The notes below the pieces were generated by a model, which made no database searches, had not been told where the DNA came from, and saw nothing but the letters and a program-made list of their open reading frames with translations. Position numbers and translations under genes: made by a program. Shown here in pieces: positions 36,988-49,193 of a DNA stretch of 64,000 nucleotides. The stretch covers positions 558,001 to 622,000 of the forward strand of contig JBCAMK010000015.1 in the NCBI GenBank assembly GCA_038503065.1, given 5' to 3'. The stretch comes from Paragyromitra xinjiangensis (Eukaryota; Ascomycota; Pezizomycetes; Pezizales; Discinaceae). Numbering within the stretch: the first letter of the stretch is position 1; each line of letters starts with the position of its first letter.

Positions 36988-38381
36988 GTTTGAGACGAAG
37001 TCTGCTCGAGTATGGTTCCTAACTAGAGAAGAATGATATTGAAAAGATTTTTTAAGGCAACAGAACGAAACCTTGACTTATAAGGACTCCTCGGGAGTAA
37101 GGAGAGATGAATTAGGACAGGTTCGAAGGTGGAATAGAACTCTTAATGCATAGACCTCACAGATTTGGATGTGTATCACTTTGGCCTGAGCCTTCGAGTC
37201 CAACGTAGATGAACTCGTTGCACCAAGAATTCCTGGGGGAGCTAGAGGCGACAGAGTGCCACACCTCTTCTTGCGGCAAACAACTGCGAAAACCCCCCTC
37301 CAAACACAATCGTACGATTTACCAACAGGTAAATAATGTGAACTCGGGATCCGTCAGGAAAAACTAGACCCCAAGATAGCGACCATCCCTACACCGTTTC
37401 TGGAATATAGAAGCAGAAATAGAGGACTAGATGTCGCTCAGGATTCCTTTTCAGCTGAGTACCACACCCCCTTGATGAATCAAGAATACAGCCGGAAACC
37501 CTCGATCAGGCCTAGGAACTGATGGGCGTTACCAGTGGAGTGCATTCATCAATTCCCGCACAAGTCGCATAGTCTGCAGCTTCCGCACATGTCTTAAGAC
37601 CTATGCATACTGGTGACATCAAGGAAACCTTAACTCCCCAAAGCGCAAGAGATATTACACCCCCAGATAATTTTATTCTCTCCCTTGGAGCTCCTTGGAG
37701 CTTCTCCTCGGGAAGTCACCACCGCTTGAGTACCTATAATGCTCCTATGATTCATCCCTATCATGCACCGGCTCACTTATACCTACAGGAAAGCTTTAAG
37801 AGGAAGATTCACGACTCACCGAATCACTCCAGTTGCTCCAGTTGTTAAATGCCCTGGATTCGTTTTCTCCTACATACCAACGCACCACGAGGCCGCCCAG
37901 ATACACCTAGCCCCACCCTCGGGCGATACATTATCTCGCCCTATAAGTGTAACTTTTTAGCCCCCTGCTTTGATCACTGCTTCCTTTCAGCTTGAACTTC
38001 CAATAATTGTGATAGAAAATTGTATCTCAATCCTTTCCTGCTGCAGCTGGCGTGATATTAAAAAACACCCGAAGAATCGATGTTACCCAAAGCCAGCTCG
38101 CATAATCCGGAAATGCAGTAAGCACCCAGATCCGGTCCAATCGCTAACATAAGTTTTTAGGGACCAATATCCAAGATATTATTGGTTGGTTACGTTTTTT
38201 TATTCCAAGTACATATATTAGAACATGTCACACCCTATCCTTACATGTAGTTTTCACCAGTAAGTATCCGTCACGTTTAGCACAAACCTTACAAAACATT
38301 TGAAAATCAAGCCATCACAGTTCGTATACTCGATAAAAGTTCTAAGGGCAAGACAGCAGTGGCGAACAACGAGAGGGGCCT
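36988..38381. other. Intergenic between tyrosinase and O-methyltransferase
   Basis: Contains the tyrosinase promoter and the methyltransferase 3' end, both on the minus strand. A plus-strand frame at 37603-37848 has no recognisable domain. Confidence 0.4.
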
Positions 38382-40141
38382 TCAATGCACACCATTGGAA
38401 TAACCATTGGAATAACCATTAGAATACGGCTTTTCGCCCCCTAGTGTGGCTTCGAGAATCTCTGTGAGACGACAGTCAGTATACACATAGACCACAGTGC
38501 AAGCAGGCTGTATCCAGAGAGAATATTCTTGTGAGTTACCTGAAGAGGGAGCTCCTCCGGTTTCGCCCCATTGCTTCAATATGAATCGGTCATCTGCTTT
38601 CCTGAAAAGTTCCGCAAATTCTTCAAATGTTCTCTCCTTCGCGTTCAAAACCGTAATCATATTCCAGTTCTGAGTATCACCCATTTATCAGTCACCTGAA
38701 GTTCCGTAGTGCTTCAAGAATATACTAACCTGGTTGAAAACATATCTATGCATTGGATTTGGCAGATATCCACACTGAGGAACGATACTCTCGGCAACAA
38801 GGATCCGAGAACCCTTTTTCGTCAATGCTCGCGCGAGATTCTTAATGAGTCTAATGCAATCTTCATCATTGAGAAAATGCAATATGAGCCGTATGAAGTA
38901 AACATCTGCCTCGACCTTTTGAGATTCCATGAAGTCAACCACTTGGAAATCGAACCGCGAACGAAGATCTTCAGGGCATTTCTCGATTGCCTCGGAGATT
39001 GGTTGAGTTAAATCTTGGATGATGAACTCCAAATCCGGCGCTTCGCGAGCAATCTGATAGCTAACATGACCAGTCCCTACATATAAACCCTAGTGTTAAT
39101 GATATGATGCCCGATGGGGACATGCTTATTCAGATCTTCGCTCACCCCCGCCTATATCGATTACTTTCGCCTTTCCTAATGCTTGCCAAGGATAGACCGT
39201 TCGAAGTCTGTGGTAAGAACTCTTGGCCATCACCTCCAAACACTGGTCGAAGTGCTGCATTATTTTGGGGTGAGCGACAAGCCACTGGAATAACGCAAGC
39301 TCGGTGTTATTCCCAACTGCGAACCCGGTTTCTTCCGGCCTTGTCGAACCTGGATACCTCTTCATTGCTTCGCCAACTTTGAGGGATCCTTTGATGAGTG
39401 GATCTAGACTGATTTCCACCCCTTCGTAAGTTTCCGCAACACAAAGCATGATAACAGCCGTCCAGAGAGGTTTCCATACGAATAAATTACAAGAGATTCA
39501 AGCTGTTTCTCAGTAAGATACACAGAACTCCTGTTGTGGGCAACTAAACATTTTATTGTAAGCCAGCCTTCGCGTCTAAACTTCCAGGGCAATGTGGCTA
39601 ATACTTACAGTAGCCCGGCTTCGTTTCCGCAAATATGTATTGGGTGGTTAGCATCCTCAATGCCGAAGCTAGCCCAGTTAGAATTACATTCAATCCACAG
39701 ATCACCAATCACTCACCAAGCGTATACTCATCAGCTCCTGATTCTTTTGAAAGTTGAGAGATGTGCAAAGGAGTGCCATCGCGATTCAAGATATGAGCAA
39801 TCTTCCAGTCAACAATAAATCCCAACGCAGAGCATTCGTTGAACTTTGGTCTGTAAGCCGAGATGTTTGTCCACAGGAATTTTTGACCTGCATACCTGAA
39901 GAACCGTTTCTCGGATATGGGACAAAGGGTCATGAGAAAGTATAGACAAAGCTCTCGAGGAAATTGAAAGCGTTTGTCTAGCTGCTCGAATCTCAGGATC
40001 ATCCGGAAGCCCAGCTGACGAGGGATGAAAGGACGGATCGTCAAGGGATTTAGAACGCAGATGCTGACTGATTGACTTTGCCGCGGCAGCAACCTGCTCC
40101 GCCAGCTCAATCAGAGACTGTGTGCTATGGTGAGTGTCCAT
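38382..40141 (-). CDS. SAM-dependent O-methyltransferase (438 aa, 8 exons)
   Basis: Minus-strand exons are 40141-39896, 39843-39717, 39668-39609, 39543-39480, 39408-39146, 39076-38730, 38669-38540 and 38461-38382, phase-consistent to 438 codons. The N-terminal dimerisation/winged-helix part includes FNECSALGFIVDWKIAHIL and ISQLSKESGADEYTL. The Rossmann part has motif I VIDIGGGTGHVSYQIA, then FIIQDLT, FDFQVVDFMES and ADVYFIRLILHFLND with the catalytic-position His. NAKERTFEEFAELFRKADDRF is the usual C-terminal helix. This is the fungal sterigmatocystin 8-O-methyltransferase-like (Methyltransf_2) family, which methylates phenolic hydroxyls. The tail is a short PYSNGYSNGYSNG repeat. Intron 1 appears to use an AAAG acceptor. 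Together with the neighbouring tyrosinase on the same strand, a phenol or quinol substrate is a reasonable inference. Confidence 0.9.
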
Positions 40142-40280
40142 CGAGGATTAATTGAAGTTTGGAGTTTTTGTAGTATCGAAATAAAATCAATCGCTAGGTT
40201 GCGGGAACACAGTTGCAAGTAGAACCGTTTACTAAATACCCCACTTTACAGCTTTGAAGGCGGAGAAAGTTCTTATAAAG

Positions 40281-40712
40281 TTAGTTTAACATTCTATAGC
40301 GAACAAGTGCTCCCGCATAAAATATGGCGCCAAGGGACTCCGACATCGCCGCTAATCCCGTCAATTCCACCAATAACAATGTTCTAGTATTAAGGACCGT
40401 ATGGGTTGAGACGCCAAAACAAGCAGGGTTGATTTGTCGAAGCTCCATTAGCGCTCTGTGAAGCCGCCTACGAAATGACCTGTCAACGAGGCCGATACAC
40501 TTTCGTTCGATCGCATGTAGAACGACAATTCTATCAAGAATTGGTGATGTACTAAGCTCGAATGAGGAATTATCGAGGACCACAACCCTAGTAGTGCTTA
40601 CTCCTAGGTAGGCAGGGAAGGCTCTAGACCAGGAATTTGTGTGATCTTGTATACTTTGAAGATCGAGACAGCCTTGCGCAGATAACCGGTACGTGCCACA
40701 CCAGTCATATAA
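40281..40712 (-). other. Unassigned 143-codon open frame
   Basis: On the minus strand the frame is open from 40712 to a stop ending at 40281 and reads protein-like (SPILDRIVVLHAIERKCIGL; DRSFRRRLHRALMELRQINP). There is no ATG until late, no joined exon and no recognised family. It may be a remnant of a gene formerly upstream of the methyltransferase, or chance. Confidence 0.2.
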
Positions 40713-42196
40713 TCAATACCCCCTCTGATGGAGAGCTATCGAGTGATACGGCACAGCACGAAGGATCTAGATTAGACCCAATGGATAAGGAAGGATAAAA
40801 GAACATACATGTATGCATCAGCCTATCCAAAGCTGAAGCTCGCACCAAAGCTACATGTAGAGTACACGCCACACGCGTACTAATCCATATGCTCGGGCCA
40901 GAGCTCCCACACCAAACAAGGATTATCCCCTGACAGTTCTCCCCAGGAAACCAAACAAGAGAGCCGGCACCGGCTACTTGGTCCCAATCCGCCCCTGTGC
41001 AAGCCCCAAGATTAAGTAGGGTAACACCACCAAGTCGCCAAACATAATCCACTCAACCTCAGACAGTTAAAAACATCAGGGCATTACCCTGAAGCACACT
41101 AACAACGATCCTTTTCATGATAATATTCTATTGGCAACCCTACATCAGGAGACTAGAACCTCACGACTTGCCGAGAAATCTGAAGCGGAGTTGCTTCGCG
41201 ATTTTTTTCGCATGTGGTTTTTGGTACCATGACTTTCGGAATCGTCCGAAATTGGTCACGGCCATGTTCCACCTTCCAGATTCCCACCATCAATGGTAAC
41301 GCACGTGCCGAGACGCTTTCTGGCAAAAATCTTCCTAATAGACCGGTCGACTACCGATAATTTCTCCGGTAACTTACTATAAACCCATCCTCGTGATTTT
41401 CCTCTCTGTGCTCCCTCCAGCACAAATCCTTGGCCATGGAAGCGTAGTTCAGGAAGGTGGTTGGAACTGATCTTTCATAAGCCGACGCAACCAAGCTGGC
41501 TTTTTCCCAGCCCTCATCAACATATGATCCAAACAATAGGTAAATCATGCTGCAGGTGATGGGCACGAGACACCTCGAGGTTTTAAGAGTTTTCTATTCG
41601 ATATTGGCCACTATCTGACGCGGGCAGCTAGTTTCGGTACGATACTAATGAAAGCAAAAATTTAAAGATGTGTATTTTTTGGGACCCAGGTGCCCGTGCC
41701 TAGGTTATTCGAATTCCAGCCGAACTGTCTTCTAACATCAGTAGTATTGCAAACCCTCTTGAAACTATTTATTGTTGAGCACACACCAAATGATCATTTG
41801 CTTCATGAACTGCTTTCGTCTTCGAGAGAGCATATAAACGAGGCGATCATAAATACGTATTCTCTCAAAAATTCGAAGCGGTTGGTATTCCTCGAGATCT
41901 ACATACCTTAATTTAAGCTTTTGGTGCTCATTCTGCTTAGTTTGGATACTGTGGGGAAGATCTCCCTCGGTAATCGGAGATTATTCCAATTCAGTTATAC
42001 GCCCCGACCAACGGAATCCGGTCCTATATATATGCAGTTAGACCTCCGCTCTTCTTAGTAGTGATCAATCTCCACGAACCCTCACCCAGCTGATCCTAAA
42101 CAGAGCGCACATCTCTTTTTTTCATTTTTGATTCATCGCCTGACGAAAGTCAAAGTTATGACGGCCCCATGTGCACAGAAACTCCGACCCAACAAA

Positions 42197-42210
42197 AATA
42201 TATATATATT
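42197..42210 (+). promoter_or_regulatory. TATA-like run upstream of the GH47 gene
   Basis: An ATATATATATATT run about 145-155 bp upstream of the ATG at 42354, followed by a T/C-rich leader. Confidence 0.35.
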
Positions 42211-42353
42211 TAGCTGCTCCACAGACTCCTATTTTGTGAAATTTTTTCTTTCCCCCTTCTCGTAGTCTTTTGGTCAGCTTTAGTCTAAACACATCCAGCG
42301 CGGGGTCTTTCTTCCGGTTCCCTTCTTTTTTTTTAGCGAAATTGCGATTTATT

Positions 42354-44106
42354 ATGAAGCTTCAGAGTTTCTTATTACCAGCACTTCTCGCTGGAGTCAC
42401 AACAGTGGATAGTGCGAGCATACCATTAATCGGAAACCAAGCGACCATAGCTATAGATAAAGCTGGAGCAATCAAGGAAGCATTCACACATTCTTGGGAT
42501 GGTTATGTGAAGTACGCATTCGGAAAAGACGAACTCCGTCCTCTATCAAACACGGGTTCCAACTCCAGGTACTTTGATTTTCCTACTTCTCGTGCCTTCT
42601 ACCGAACTTCTACTGATTTTGGTCCGTTCCAGAAATGGATGGGGCGCATCCATTGTGGACGCTTTAACTACAGCTATCATAATGCGGCTTGACGACGTCG
42701 TGTTTAAACAGCTAGAACATATAGCAACAGTCGACTTCACCAAGGCTTCTGATACTGTTAGTCTTTTCGAAACCACAATTCGATATCTCGGTGGTCTTAT
42801 TTCAGGCTATGATCTCCTCAGTGGGCCCTATGCCGATATGGTAGCCAATGTGAGAAAGCTCCATCTCAACCCTTTATCTAGTTCAGGATCAAATTTACTG
42901 ACCGGGCCGACCCCAGAACGCAACTCGGGTAGAACTAGTCGGCAAATTGCTCAAGCAGGCAGAAACCCTGGCAACCAGACTCTCATTTGCCTTCAACACC
43001 ACTTCAGGTGTTCCTGCAAACAACCTCAACTTCAATGACAATAGTTGGACAGACACGACGAATGGGTTAGCTACAATCGGCACACTCGTGCTTGAGTGGA
43101 CTCGCCTCTCCGACCTCACCGGAAATACAAAATATGCAGAGCTTGCGCAAAAGGGGGAATCGCACCTTTTGAATCCCAAACCAGCAAGTGCAGAACCTTT
43201 CCCAGGATTACTAGGCTCGTCAGTGAGTTTACAAACTGGAGAATTCGTAAATTCTTCTGGTGGCTGGGGAGGTGGTACGGATTCTTTCTACGAATATCTG
43301 ATTAAGATGTACGTCTACGACCGAACACGGTTCGATTTGTACAAAAACAGGTAAGTCACATAGCAAACCATCGAAGCAAACACCACCTAACAAATTCCAC
43401 AAAATCTAGATGGATGAAAGCCGCCGACTCGACCATTTCATACCTTAAATCTAACCCCGCCAGCCGCCCTGACATTACCTTCGTCGCTCAATATGCTGGT
43501 TCAAGTAATCTCGACTTGAACGGGGGTCACCTAACCTGCTTCATTGGTGGTAATTTCATCCTCGGCGGCCAAGCCCTCAATATCCAGAAATACATCGACT
43601 TTGGCCTCGCACTTACTTCCGGCTGCCACGAAACCTACAGCAAAACTGCCTCTCGCATCGGCCCCGAGGGGTACTCATGGGATGTCAGCAAATTCACCCC
43701 CACTAGTCTCCTCAACCCCACTGTTGCCGCCCAGTACGAGTTCTACAAAAAGAACGGCTTCTATGTAACAAGCTCCGCCTACATACTTCGCCCTGAGGTC
43801 ATCGAGAGCTACTATCACGCGTATGTCATTACCGGGGACCCGAAGTATCGTGATTGGGCGTGGGATGCGTTTACGGCTATTAATGCGACCTGCCGGACGA
43901 ATTCGGGCTTTGCATCGCTCTCGGATGTGACAAAGGCTAATGGAGGGTCCCAGACCGATCTACAAGAAAGTTTTTGGTTTGCGGAAGTGTTGAAGTACCT
44001 TTATCTTATTTTCTCAGATGATACGCCGGTTGGGTTTAAGAATGGGGATCAAAGTTGGGTCTTTAATACTGAGGCACATCCCATAAAGGTGGTGGGCGCG
44101 GCCTAG
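42354..44106 (+). CDS. GH47 alpha-1,2-mannosidase, secreted (520 aa, 4 exons)
   Basis: Exons 42354-42568, 42633-42849, 42917-43350 and 43410-44106 join to 520 codons, with GT-AG introns in the correct phase. Residues 1-20 are a signal peptide ([20 protein letters not shown]). Family landmarks follow in order: [94 protein letters not shown], with the conserved catalytic-region Glu; [19 protein letters not shown]; and VFNTEAHP, with the Ca2+-binding Thr near the C-terminus. This is the mannosyl-oligosaccharide 1,2-alpha-mannosidase family, which trims alpha-1,2-Man residues from N-glycans. The cleavable signal and lack of a type II anchor suggest the secreted fungal subgroup. Length (about 500 aa) is normal. 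No disabling change is seen. Confidence 0.93.
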
Positions 44107-44866
44107 TTTGCGGGATCTATATAGTTTAGGACATATACTTTATAATTACATGGATATAGAAGAGCCAAAGCTAGAGGTTGGCTATATATAGAGTTTCCAA
44201 ACGTGGAATATCCCCCGGCTATCAAATAGTTTTTCAGGGATGCCTAGTCCGTCACTCGCCCTAAACTTTAAGCTGAATCTTGTGCCTATCCTACGATAGT
44301 ATCCTAAACCAATCATAGTCCATACATACTTAAACCCGACGGGAATAAATAAGGTTACCGAATACGCCATGACAGTACCAAGGTCAGCTCGAATAAAATC
44401 CCACCCACAAGGAACCTGTCTCGGGATATTCCGACTATCATTTTTCGATGACCCAACATCTATCTACAATAACAAAACCCAATCTGCAAAACGAGGGGCA
44501 CTCCATAAAGCGCCGCGGAAATTACAAATAAGCGATTTCATCCCGTTTTCGCAGTTCCCGGATACGATGTTCCGCGGATATTCATCGTAGCCATGTAAAC
44601 TGCTTCAACGAGAGATAAATTTAATATTAGTTGGGTATGATAACAATTTATCGATGATTGCCCTCCACTTCTACACCTCCACTATCCCATTCATCAGTTC
44701 ATTAGAGACATATCAACCTCCAAGTCAGAAACATTAAAAATTCAGATACAAAATCCCTAGATCCAATCCAGAAAATAACCACCACCGCAAAACTCAATGC
44801 AAAAAGAGAAAAAACACCCCAAAAGATCCAACCAAAAGCGCCCCGTAAAAACACCCCCCCACAACC
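44107..44866. other. Intergenic between convergent genes
   Basis: The 3' ends of the GH47 gene (plus) and of the next gene (minus) face each other. Nothing else is supported. Confidence 0.5.
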
Positions 44867-45829
44867 CTACTCTTCAATTAAAAGCCTTTCCTTCACATCC
44901 TTCCTCTCCCTCCCCTCCCAATACCGACTCGGATTCCTCGCCCTCGGCCTCAACGCTCTGGGTACAATATTCCCCACCAAACACGATTCATGGCCTATCG
45001 GCTCGTACTCAATCCGGTACTTACACCCGTCCGGGTTCTGTAGAAGGTAGTCGCATATCTCCTCGGCAAGGAAGTACCCGCGTCGCAAATAGGCCCGCGG
45101 GATGAAATTGATGATCCAGTGTTTTGGCGGGTTCTGGAAGTGTCGGTTCCAGGATGTGAGGGACTTGCGGAGGTATTTGGAGTTGGGGAATATATCCTTG
45201 AGTGAGTCGATTGCGTGGAGTTCTTCACCTGAGGAGGAGGAGGTGGTACTAAATGAGGGTTATCGTTAGTTTCTAGATACGTTGTGGTGGCGGGGGAGTG
45301 GAACCTACACTCGATAGATACAATGTCCAGTTTTGTTATTTTTAATCCGTAAAGTTTGCTCCGTAGGTTTTTCCTGCTGCGATCTAACAACCACCGAAAC
45401 CTGAATATTCTCCAATAAAACCTTCGCGCGGGTTTTCAACCCATCTACACATTTTCCTTTAGGTCCAATACACCCCAAAGACGGCGGAGCCGTAAGCAGT
45501 GATATCACAGCGCCCCGTCCACCAGGACCACACGCCACAACCGGACCCTCGCAAACCGCCTCATCCATCGGATGGCCCTGCGATGTCGCGGTAGAACTTA
45601 TGGTTTGTATTAAAGGAGTTGCAGGAGTCGCCGCATACTGAAATGGACCAGATAAAATTGTGGAGGTCCGCTTGATCTTCTGGTATGAGTCCCTTGAGCA
45701 TTCTCGGAGGGAACGGAAGATTTGCTCTGGTACGATTGAGGAGCGTCGGTTATAGGTTGTTGATACTGCTCCGCTCATGGGACAGATATCGAGTTTGATG
45801 CCGGGATGGGGTTCTTGGGGTTCTTCCAT
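44867..45829 (-). CDS. Uncharacterised protein (300 aa, 2 exons)
   Basis: Exons 45829-45309 and 45248-44867 on the minus strand join in phase 2 across a 60-nt intron (GTAGGT donor, CTAAC branch, TTTAG acceptor). The N-terminal half contains a Gly/Cys segment (VVACGPGGRGAVISLLTAPP; LGCIGPKGKCVDGLKTRA). The second exon encodes a well-defined basic/aromatic region (KYLRKSLTSWNRHFQNPPKH; PRAYLRRGYFLAEEICDYLL), then YRIEYEPIGHESCLVGNIVP and a basic tail. No signal peptide, membrane span or familiar domain was found. The restored frame and typical intron make it a likely real gene of unknown function. Confidence 0.6.
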
Positions 45830-48800
45830 GGTGGTTTTAATTTGTGAGTGGGAAAGTTGTAGGAAGAAAAGGACAGCTGGTGATCAACAAAAGGCGGGGA
45901 AGAGGATGATATAGTCCCGGTATTCGGCAGAAGGAATCCTTGGCCTAATATGAATATGAGAGTCCATTTCCTAGAGGGGGGGGTATGTGTAAACAACCCA
46001 CGGAGAGAGGCGGCTGGCAGAAGTGTAAGAAGTTAGAGCAATACCATATTTATTTCAACCCACATATCTGCACGCTCTACTGCGGATAGTAATGGGCATT
46101 CCGAGGCGCTTATGGGATTCGTTTAGGCAGATAATTACTGGGATAATGTGGTAATGATCCGCTTACTGCAAGGAAGAATAGTCTTAGAACACGCATTGCT
46201 ACGCGTGGGGATCAGGGGTTGCCCGGTTGCACCACCTTACTTGGGTAGAGCACACTTTCTAGAAAGGGGAGAAGGCCTAGACGGGGATAAGATACGATGC
46301 TATTCGGTACCAGAAGACCCTTCAATGAGGTCATGGCGTTCTAGTTCTTTAAAAACTGCTGAGTTTCTAGTACCTATGTATAGCTGTAAGTAAGGGAAAG
46401 GAGTTGAAACAAATGCTTTTAAATCCGTACACAAGTAAACCGAATAAAAAGACAGCCCACTACGGAGCTCTGACATTAAATCCCAAGCGCACAGCTCAGA
46501 TAGACGGCCATATTAACCCTCCCGGACAACCCCCGACAAACCACCGGCGACTACAACACCGCCAAAGACCCAGCGATCTCGGTGAATCTAACACATCTCA
46601 GCATCTCCGTGTCGCTAAAGCTAGCGTTAGAGCAATTTCCGTCATTCTCTCAGCCTAAGAAGCATAGACCCTAATAATCGAAGTCTGTGTTTACAATCCT
46701 ATTGAACTTGGCGTTTGTCTCACAAACCGTGTAATGCGCCCCCGATGGACGATCAAACGGAAGGTGCAGTTGCGAAAGATTCCCGTCTCCATGTCATGGG
46801 GAACAGAACCTATGCACGCGAGTTACCGTGGCGCCAAACTGTGCTCCTTCCAACTCCGGCCAATAGATATTAAGATAGGTGTCTGACTGCCACAACATTC
46901 CTTTCTTTGCTCGCGGTAAGGGCAGTAGCCGCCTGCAGGCTGGTGTCCGTGTGTCTAGACTGTTGCCATGAATATGCGACCGACAGGAAATCGGCGACTA
47001 TATGGTGGGACTTTGAGCTTGAGTGAATTTTTATGTGCTCTTAAGGCTGCGATAACATGATCATGGATCAACTAGGTAGGTGATATTCGTGGAATAAGGA
47101 TCATATGGTTATGTTTACACAAAGCGACATTCAGTTAAGATCATACAACAATTTACAGCGAAACAATTAGTTAAAGAGAGATCCAACCATTTCATCTACT
47201 ATATGTAGCGAACTAGGTTTTATATCAATGTTTTTAGAGGCTTCTAAAATTTCGAGTGACATTCTATGTATGCAAACTGTATTTTATCATATCAATTCAA
47301 ATGAGCTTACCGGTGGTAGACCGTAAGTTTCTAGCTTACTCTCTCCGCATAAAACCCCACTGAAGGGAATGTATTGCGCAGCTGATGAACCATGAGTACC
47401 ACGTCTAGATATCTGCAGTAGAAAGATTTAATTGGGTCCCTGGGTAACTGCTACAGTTGCTTCCTATTCACACAATACCACACGTACCCCCGCCTGATCC
47501 CATCTCTTGGGAGTTAAGAAAAATTCAAATTAGATGAGACCACATCCAGCGAAAAGAAAACTAAAAAAAGCCCTGAGGAGTGACGTCGTAACAAGGTGAT
47601 AGTTATCAATCAGTTAGTAAGAACCACTTAATCCCGCCCTCTTGGCAGCAATCTCAATTCCGTAGCCAACCATATAAGGTTTCCAAGTGGGCCAAAACGA
47701 ACCTCTAACTCTTTCCTTCCAGAACTTAAATTATCACGAGGGATCAGCCGTTTTTTCGTGGACAACCGTTAACATAATCCAGCTATTCGGATATCACGAA
47801 ATGCTTGCCGCTCCGTCATATGCCGGTCGAGTTACAGCTGTGGATAGTGAGCTATAGATAATCTTATGATTCATTACCCGCAGTGGAACGAGTAGACGAA
47901 TAGAACACACCACGACTAAACCCGATAGTTTTATCACACGGTAACTTTTCGCCCGTCACGCTCTGAAAGCTTTCCACAACCCTAGCCCTGAAAACAGGAA
48001 ATTTGGCTCTCGGCGTCCGGCGACACGAACCAGTTTCTTGTCTTAATCTCCGCTTCATTTCTACCATGCTAGCTTAAGCTTGGCCGGGACGAGCCGCAAA
48101 TTGTTCCCTGGTTTGTAATGTGACGGGCCTCGCCTATCAGATCTTATCAGATCAATCTTTTGAGCCTCATTTCGGCGCGCGCCAAGAATATGAGACAGGG
48201 ACGGTAATGAGATGACACCATGTTCCAGGATGACGGGCCTGGAACGTGAAGCTAGTGATGTGCTCTGCGGACTTGAGGATGGGGTTTAAGCAATGGTAGC
48301 TGTTCGATCTATGGGGTGCTTTTGTGGTGCTGCGTTGCTTGGACGCGTCACCGGGGTTTGTCTACTGCCTATGGGCTCTCTGTGGTTTTCGAGCCCTTTT
48401 ATGATTAGTGACGGGTTTGTGTGCTATTGAATTTGGGCGTTAAACAAGACCTCGTGTGTTTGGGGTTGCAATCCCGTCGTGGGATTCTATGGGGTGGGAG
48501 TTACGAATGCAAAGTTCAGAGGTATTTAATGTTTTCCGATGCTCTGTCTTTTGGTGTGATATATCGTGTTATCATCCTCTGGCCTGTTAGTATGTAACGA
48601 GACAGATGGTGAAGTGTTATATTGCCAAAGTGTAGATATTCGTCACCAAGCGTTGAGACTAAGGTCAACGGTTACAGGTATAATTCTCCAATTGACGAAT
48701 CAATGTTGGTTCTCGCCCTCATGGCGTCTCTAGAAAATGCTTAGATTGTGATTATCGAAACAGGCATGTCTCGGAGGTTACTATTTCCGCCAAGAAACCA

Positions 48801-49193
48801 CTTAACTGACCCAATACTATTCCCCCAGGATATTAGACCTGTGTTTCGGAATTTCGCACAGACAACGCATCCCGGTTAGCATCCGTAACGAATATCCCGA
48901 AAGCTGGGAAACGGGGTCTTTTGCATCAGATAGATGGATGGCTCCAGTATCTCTGAGGCTTGGTTCGCCGGTTCGGTGTCTGGCTGAAACTCGCACGGTG
49001 TAGGTTGCGTGCATACAAATATGGTGGAATCCCCCAAGAACGTATAACTCTTCAACTTCCACCGGATACCGGCAGTTGTTTTGTACATTCTTTCTATAAC
49101 TTCTGGCGTCTCCTGGTGTTGACCTTTCATTAATTTCTCTTGGTCATTTACTTTCATTCTTTACCTCCGAGCTTGCTTGACGAAAAATCAATC
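45830..49193. other. 3.4-kb gap, no supported gene
   Basis: Short frames only. A minus-strand frame at 48876-49157 has an ATG and 93 codons and is divergent from the next gene, but shows no domain. A minus-strand frame at 47864-48067 is Arg/Ser-rich and isolated. Neither could be extended by splicing. Confidence 0.45.

Larger units (their letters stand above)
40142..42353. other. Intergenic upstream of two genes, with one orphan frame
   Basis: Holds the promoters of the O-methyltransferase (minus) and the GH47 gene (plus). Candidate TATA runs lie at 42025-42032 and 42197-42210; the latter is about 145 bp before the GH47 ATG. An open frame at 40281-40712 is listed separately. Nothing else is supported. 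Confidence 0.4.

Noticed and set aside
39404..39592. Apparent frameshift in the O-methyltransferase between ESLVIYS and LDPLIKGS
   Set aside because: Resolved by a normal 71-nt intron (GTATGG donor at 39479, ATCAG acceptor ending at 39409) that restores frame and family length.
40705..41052. 115-codon minus-strand open frame
   Set aside because: Trp/Gly/Ser-rich without domain, overlaps promoter DNA, and cannot be joined to neighbouring exons.
44797..45390. Plus-strand frame at 44797-45105 and second minus-strand frame at 44995-45390
   Set aside because: Both overlap the two-exon gene at 44867-45829 and have low-complexity Pro/Ser composition typical of shadow frames.
47585..47597. GTCGTAACAAGGT, identical to a piece of the 18S rRNA 3' end
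   Set aside because: Only 13 bases match; flanking bases do not follow rRNA, so chance similarity.
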